A stretch of DNA of 36,357 nt from NCBI GenBank assembly GCA_002350725.1, contig DEFJ01000011.1, forward strand, positions 6,049 to 42,405, written 5' to 3'. The stretch is from Cyanobacteria bacterium UBA2855 (GTDB lineage Bacteria > Cyanobacteriota > Vampirovibrionia > Gastranaerophilales > Gastranaerophilaceae). Shown in pieces: positions 32,964 to 36,357 of this stretch. Made by a program: the position numbers and the translations under genes. The notes under the pieces were generated by a model. That model was not told where the DNA came from and ran no database searches. It saw only the letters and a program-made list of their open reading frames with translations. How positions within the stretch are numbered: position 1 is the stretch's first letter; each line of letters begins with the position of its first letter.

Positions 32964-34236
32964 TGTCTATACCCTCCTTGTCTTGAGTTAAAATATTGAT
33001 GTTGCTGATTTTATTTTTATCAGATTTAACAATATCAGTAGGTATATTTTGCCCCCACGAAACAGATACATTTGAGTTTTTTACGCCTGCAAAAGCAAGA
33101 GCACACTCTACCGCTCGTGTTAAAGCATTTGTCAAAGATACAGTCCTAATATCATCAACTTTTGCAATGGCTGACGTCATTATTGTTTTCAAACTTTCTC
33201 CGGACATATTAGCAGAAATATCAATGCCATAGGCTTGCGGAGGAGTTTTGGTTAATATATAGAAAAATTGCAACAAAGTATCCATATGGGTTTTTATAGC
33301 CTCGGATTGCAAATCTACAGTTATGTACTCAGGTTTTTGACCATCTTTGCCCATTGTTATAAAATCAGAATTCGGAAAATGACGCTCACCCGTCAACGGA
33401 TTTAATTCTGTATTTTCAATACTACCTGCCAGTTTTGGGTTTGCGTGACGATTTATAATCTTTGAGTTTTGAGAGAGAGTTAGCATAATTTCCTCTACCA
33501 AACTCTCAATACTTTTATAATCACTCTCGCCATAATATGTATCACTTTCAGTTGTATTTTTCACATGGAAAAGATTAAAATCGTTCCATTTATCAGAAAA
33601 ATCATCAACAGGTAAAAGCCCAAATGGAGTAATATCTTGAATTTGACGAGATAAAACCCCGTTTGCGATTTCCCAAATTTCGTTTTCAACAAAGCCTCTG
33701 TGGATTTTTTCAATATGTTTATATACCCTGCCTTGAAATACAATATCGTATAAAAGAATATGCCCCTCTAATTCATTCAAGTTACCGTTTTTAAAAACAG
33801 GGAACCAACAATCAGGGCATACTGAAAAAATCTTAACCCCGCTATCAGATAAAGCAACTTTTATTAAAGCATCACCAAAACGGGAGTTATCGACACATAC
33901 CTCTTTTAATACCGAAATAAAATTATTTTCTTTTGCAATAAGCTCCCACAATGCCTGATTTTGTGCATCCGTAACGACACTAAATTTCTCATTGGTTATA
34001 AGATATTTGTAAAAATCAGTGACCGCTTTAAATAAATTAACTTCAATAAGAGTTTGTGCAGTTGTATTTTGCATAGGGTATCTTTGTAATAATTTTGTAA
34101 TTACACCGCGAAACGGTCTTGAAAATTCACTTCTGTAAAGCTCTCTGTAACGAACATATTTTTGCAGCCTAACAGAATCTTCGGCATCCCATTTCAGTTT
34201 TCTGAAATTGGAATCCGTAGTAAAAGATGTGAGCAT
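32953..34236 (-). CDS. Phage portal protein (SPP1 gp6-like)
   Basis: The 427-residue protein fits the portal family: an N-terminal helical wing with RGVITKLLQRYPMQN, a central region with FGDALIKVALSDSGVKIFSV and KIHRGFVENEIWEI, and a C-terminal stem/crown region with TKTPPQAYGIDISANMSGES, a strong portal motif. It forms the dodecameric DNA gate at one head vertex. This gene shows that the operon encodes a DNA-filled or fillable head. AGGAGG lies four bases before the ATG. A terminase gene, normally upstream, is not seen. Confidence 0.85.
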   Translation of the reverse strand: MLTSFTTDSNFRKLKWDAEDSVRLQKYVRYRELYRSEFSRPFRGVITKLLQRYPMQNTTAQTLIEVNLFKAVTDFYKYLITNEKFSVVTDAQNQALWELIAKENNFISVLKEVCVDNSRFGDALIKVALSDSGVKIFSVCPDCWFPVFKNGNLNELEGHILLYDIVFQGRVYKHIEKIHRGFVENEIWEIANGVLSRQIQDITPFGLLPVDDFSDKWNDFNLFHVKNTTESDTYYGESDYKSIESLVEEIMLTLSQNSKIINRHANPKLAGSIENTELNPLTGERHFPNSDFITMGKDGQKPEYITVDLQSEAIKTHMDTLLQFFYILTKTPPQAYGIDISANMSGESLKTIMTSAIAKVDDIRTVSLTNALTRAVECALAFAGVKNSNVSVSWGQNIPTDIVKSDKNKISNINILTQDKEGIDSGN

Positions 34237-34277
34237 AAATCCTCCTTGTAAAAAAATTACATTATATGTGTAAGAAA

Positions 34278-35726
34278 CTATTCTTCACTCGGAGCATCAA
34301 ATGCACCGAGTGAAACTCCTAACATTGTTACTATATCGTCTATTTCGTTTAGTACATCCTCTTTTGTACAAAATTGTTCAAGAAATGTCGGGTCGTTAAA
34401 AGGACAGCCGGCAGGCAATTCGCTATGCAGCTCGGGGCTAATTCGTTTGTTTAGTTGTATATTATTTTCTAAATTTGATTTATTATTATTTATAAAATTA
34501 ACAGTATCAAGAATTTCTACAGGTTCAGCGTTAAATTCATCCTCTTGGTTCTCCTCATCAGAAGACTCATGTAAAAATAAGTTTTTAAATCTTTCCGCAT
34601 TATATGAATTTTTTACATTATTAATTAATTTAATAGGGGGATTATTCTTTTTATTATTGTCATTTGACATCGGCGGTAACGGCATTGATATCTGCATTCC
34701 GGCACCTTTATCCGTTTGATAAAAATTACTTCTTAAATTATCAGCATAATAATTCCCTTCCTGATCCACTCTTACATAATCATCCTTTTTTTGATAATAA
34801 TGTTGTAAAAGCCTATGCCCACTTATACCCGGCATATTCCCATGTATTGAGCGATATACCCCTCCACGACCTGCCACCAGTGTTTTAAACATTGAAATAA
34901 ATTCTTTATCTTTTGACAAAAATGTTGTTATATTTGCGTCCTTGGGGTTTATAAATTTATTTTGTTTTACTCTGTTTCCTGTAATCTTTCCTTCATACTT
35001 TTTACGTAATTCCGGTATAAGCTCTTTCGGCAGTCCGCCATTATACAAAATATATTTTAAATCCTTGTATTCTTCAAATAAAGACAAAGCGCCTGCTTCG
35101 ACTGCACCTAAAGAATATCCCACAACTTCTTGAATATTATATTTTTCTTTATTTTCTTCCATTACTCTAAGTAATACATCCATCTGAGGAGGTACTTTAT
35201 TTAAAGCTATCGGTATATTATTATTTACCCAGTCTTTTTTCCATGCTATCGGATTTAACAGAGGCTTTTTCCCAGGATACGAACCTCCTATAGCAAGTAT
35301 TGAATAATTTGTATTAATATCTCTGTATATTATTGCTTGAAATCCTGATTTTTCATCATAGATTATTTTTTCTATTTTATAAGCTCTACCATCTGTTTTA
35401 GATTTGATATTATTATAATTTATAAGATGATTAGATGCATCTACAACTGTTTCATCGGTTGTAGGAGATTTCAAGACTGCAACATCTCCTTCGGCTATCG
35501 ACGTAATAGTTCCGGCTTCAACAGGATCAGAGAAATTACCCTCCGTTATAGACGAATAGTTTTTTTTAAAATTATCATAGTCAAGAATTGAAACATCGTT
35601 TTCATGCTTTTTTTTTATTTTAAAACCTGGTTCAAACATATTTTTGTAAAAATTAGAAGCGACATCAACAAGTTGTACATAAGAATCATCGCTTGGTAAT
35701 TTGGAATTTGCACTTTCAGTATTCAT
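34278..35726 (-). CDS. Lipase-like protein encoded at the head of the phage operon
   Basis: The 482-residue protein has no signal peptide. Residues about 120-320 look like a class-3-lipase-type alpha/beta hydrolase: FQAIIYRD strands, the KDWVNNNIPIALNKVPPQ helix region, the nucleophile elbow GYSLG (203-207, S205) and a late GHRLLQHY with H304 as candidate catalytic histidine; D263 is one acid candidate. The C-terminal part is acidic and low-complexity (about 355-420). It lies 41 bases before the portal gene with AAGGAG upstream, and follows a terminator. It may be a phospholipase used in host lysis or an effector delivered with the particle; neither is shown by the sequence. Confidence 0.62.
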   Translation of the reverse strand: MNTESANSKLPSDDSYVQLVDVASNFYKNMFEPGFKIKKKHENDVSILDYDNFKKNYSSITEGNFSDPVEAGTITSIAEGDVAVLKSPTTDETVVDASNHLINYNNIKSKTDGRAYKIEKIIYDEKSGFQAIIYRDINTNYSILAIGGSYPGKKPLLNPIAWKKDWVNNNIPIALNKVPPQMDVLLRVMEENKEKYNIQEVVGYSLGAVEAGALSLFEEYKDLKYILYNGGLPKELIPELRKKYEGKITGNRVKQNKFINPKDANITTFLSKDKEFISMFKTLVAGRGGVYRSIHGNMPGISGHRLLQHYYQKKDDYVRVDQEGNYYADNLRSNFYQTDKGAGMQISMPLPPMSNDNNKKNNPPIKLINNVKNSYNAERFKNLFLHESSDEENQEDEFNAEPVEILDTVNFINNNKSNLENNIQLNKRISPELHSELPAGCPFNDPTFLEQFCTKEDVLNEIDDIVTMLGVSLGAFDAPSEE

Positions 35727-35764
35727 AATTAATTTCTCCTTTTAAATTTTAGTAACACAAAAAG

Positions 35765-35794
35765 CTGATGAGAAATATTTTAATTCCTCATCAG
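35765..35794 (-). terminator. Terminator of the beta-propeller-like gene
   Basis: CTGATGAG (35765-35772) pairs with CTCATCAG (35787-35794) around a 14-base loop; on the minus strand five Ts follow. It separates the edge gene from the phage operon, 23 bases after that gene's stop. Confidence 0.72.
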
Positions 35795-35817
35795 TCTACA
35801 AATATTATTATCTATAA

Positions 35818-36357
35818 TTATTTTTTATACTTATTGTTATATGTAAACATGAATAATGTTATATCATACATTCGCTTATACCATTTTTTGTCTTCGGCAA
35901 TCACTAAAAGTCGTCCGTCAGGTAACAGTGACCAAGATTTAGGGCGATTTCGCAACGGGTATTTCCCAGCCCGGCTTATCTTTTTCGTAGTTTTATCATA
36001 GACATATAAATTTCTGTCATCTATCGGAAATATAAATTTCCCTTCTCCCCAATAGTCCGCCTGCCAAGAATAACAAGCTTTATAGGCTAATTCTACCATA
36101 TATAATTGGTATTTTTCATTTAAACCCTCGAACGCTAAAGGTTCTAATTTCTTCCTAAAAGCTTTTATATCCGAATTCATATATTCGGCTGCTTTTTTAT
36201 AACTATATGGAACTACACGAAATTCATTCGTTTCAGAATTATAGATTTCCGCATAATCTTTATCCGGATAATATGCGATTACCTCTCCGTTTTCCAGCAA
36301 TTCTATATTGCGTGTTCCCCCAAAATATTCCGGAATTTCTATAGGCTTTATTTCAGG
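35818..36357 (-). CDS. Beta-propeller (Kelch-like) protein, 5' end outside the window
   Basis: The reading frame is open up to the right edge, 19 codons beyond the TTG at 36300, so the gene is partial. The visible 179 residues contain Kelch-like units: one with GGTRNIELLENGEVIAYYP and EIYNSETNEF, and one with PKSWSLLPDGRLLVIAED preceded by NLYVYDKTTKK. Blades of this type form a propeller that binds ligands or proteins. Whether the gene is host or phage cannot be told; its own terminator argues for a separate unit. Confidence 0.65.
   Translation of the reverse strand, partial: PEIKPIEIPEYFGGTRNIELLENGEVIAYYPDKDYAEIYNSETNEFRVVPYSYKKAAEYMNSDIKAFRKKLEPLAFEGLNEKYQLYMVELAYKACYSWQADYWGEGKFIFPIDDRNLYVYDKTTKKISRAGKYPLRNRPKSWSLLPDGRLLVIAEDKKWYKRMYDITLFMFTYNNKYKK

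Larger units (their letters stand above)
22436..35726 (-). mobile_element. Contractile-tail prophage or prophage-derived particle, virion module
   Basis: Eighteen minus-strand genes with overlapping or close starts form one virion operon: a lipase-like gene, portal, connectors, scaffold, capsid, sheath, tube, baseplate, fibre and holin-like gene, ended by a 14-bp-stem terminator. Head and contractile tail genes are both present, so it is neither a pure tailocin nor an extracellular injection system. No integrase, repressor, terminase, head protease, tape measure, tail chaperone or endolysin gene is seen, and no attachment sites are obvious. The base composition is similar to that of the host flank. 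The right limit may extend past the window. Confidence 0.8.

Noticed and set aside
22436..35726. Extracellular contractile injection system or tailocin
   Set aside because: A portal, HK97-type capsid and head-tail connectors are present, so the cluster encodes a headed particle.
1..36357. tRNA or rRNA genes, CRISPR arrays, insertion sequences
   Set aside because: No cloverleaf-like sequence, regularly spaced repeats or transposase gene was noticed by eye; a covariance-model scan was not possible.

Overview
The window reads as an AT-rich bacterial chromosome, most likely from a non-photosynthetic relative of cyanobacteria (Melainabacteria/Vampirovibrionia, possibly the gut order Gastranaerophilales). 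The main evidence is the ATP synthase operon: a, c, b', b, delta, alpha, gamma, with separate b and b' genes and no beta or epsilon gene after gamma. That order is the cyanobacterial and plastid one. There are no photosynthesis genes, and the gamma subunit lacks the central insertion of photosynthetic lineages. The taxonomic call is inference from gene order and protein style; no search was run.

Positions 1-10,950 hold small chromosomal units: a secreted protein of unknown function, a group-2-like sigma-70 factor, a membrane-anchored thioredoxin-fold protein, folate/queuosine-type GTP cyclohydrolase FolE2 followed by an MsbA-type ABC exporter, a divergent GH13 enzyme, a DtxR-family metalloregulator divergent from a radical SAM/SPASM protein, and an orphan multi-pass membrane protein. 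A 30-codon methionine-rich peptide gene with its own promoter, Shine-Dalgarno sequence and terminator lies between that membrane protein and a small ribbon-helix-helix (RHH) regulator. The RHH gene is divergent from the ATP synthase operon.

Positions 11,030-16,377 are the ATP synthase operon, with a membrane-anchored zinc-finger protein inserted between alpha and gamma. On the opposite strand, 16,358-22,357 holds an HExxH protein, DgkA, YbeY, a PgpH-type 7TM-HD phosphodiesterase, a GT2 glycosyltransferase and a glutathione-synthetase-like ATP-grasp enzyme. The last three to five form a cell-envelope/housekeeping operon read right to left.

Positions 22,436-35,726 are a continuous minus-strand virion operon of a contractile-tailed prophage or prophage-derived particle. 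In transcription order it encodes a lipase-like protein, portal, three head-to-tail connector proteins, scaffold-like protein, HK97-type major capsid protein, sheath, tube, baseplate plug, hub, spike, a second tube-like protein, gp25-like wedge, gpJ-like and gpI-like proteins, fibre, a small fibre-associated protein and a holin-like membrane protein, then a strong terminator. No tape measure, tail chaperone, terminase, protease, integrase or endolysin gene is visible. Three strong hairpins flank the capsid gene and follow the tube gene. A beta-propeller-like gene, cut by the right edge and closed by its own terminator, precedes the operon.

The points most worth a second look are the Met-rich mini-gene, the near-identical palindromic promoters of the sigma-factor and RHH genes (with a related half-site in the ATP synthase promoter), the zinc-finger protein in the ATP synthase operon, and the contractile particle that lacks a tape measure but has two tube-like proteins and a lipase-like protein.
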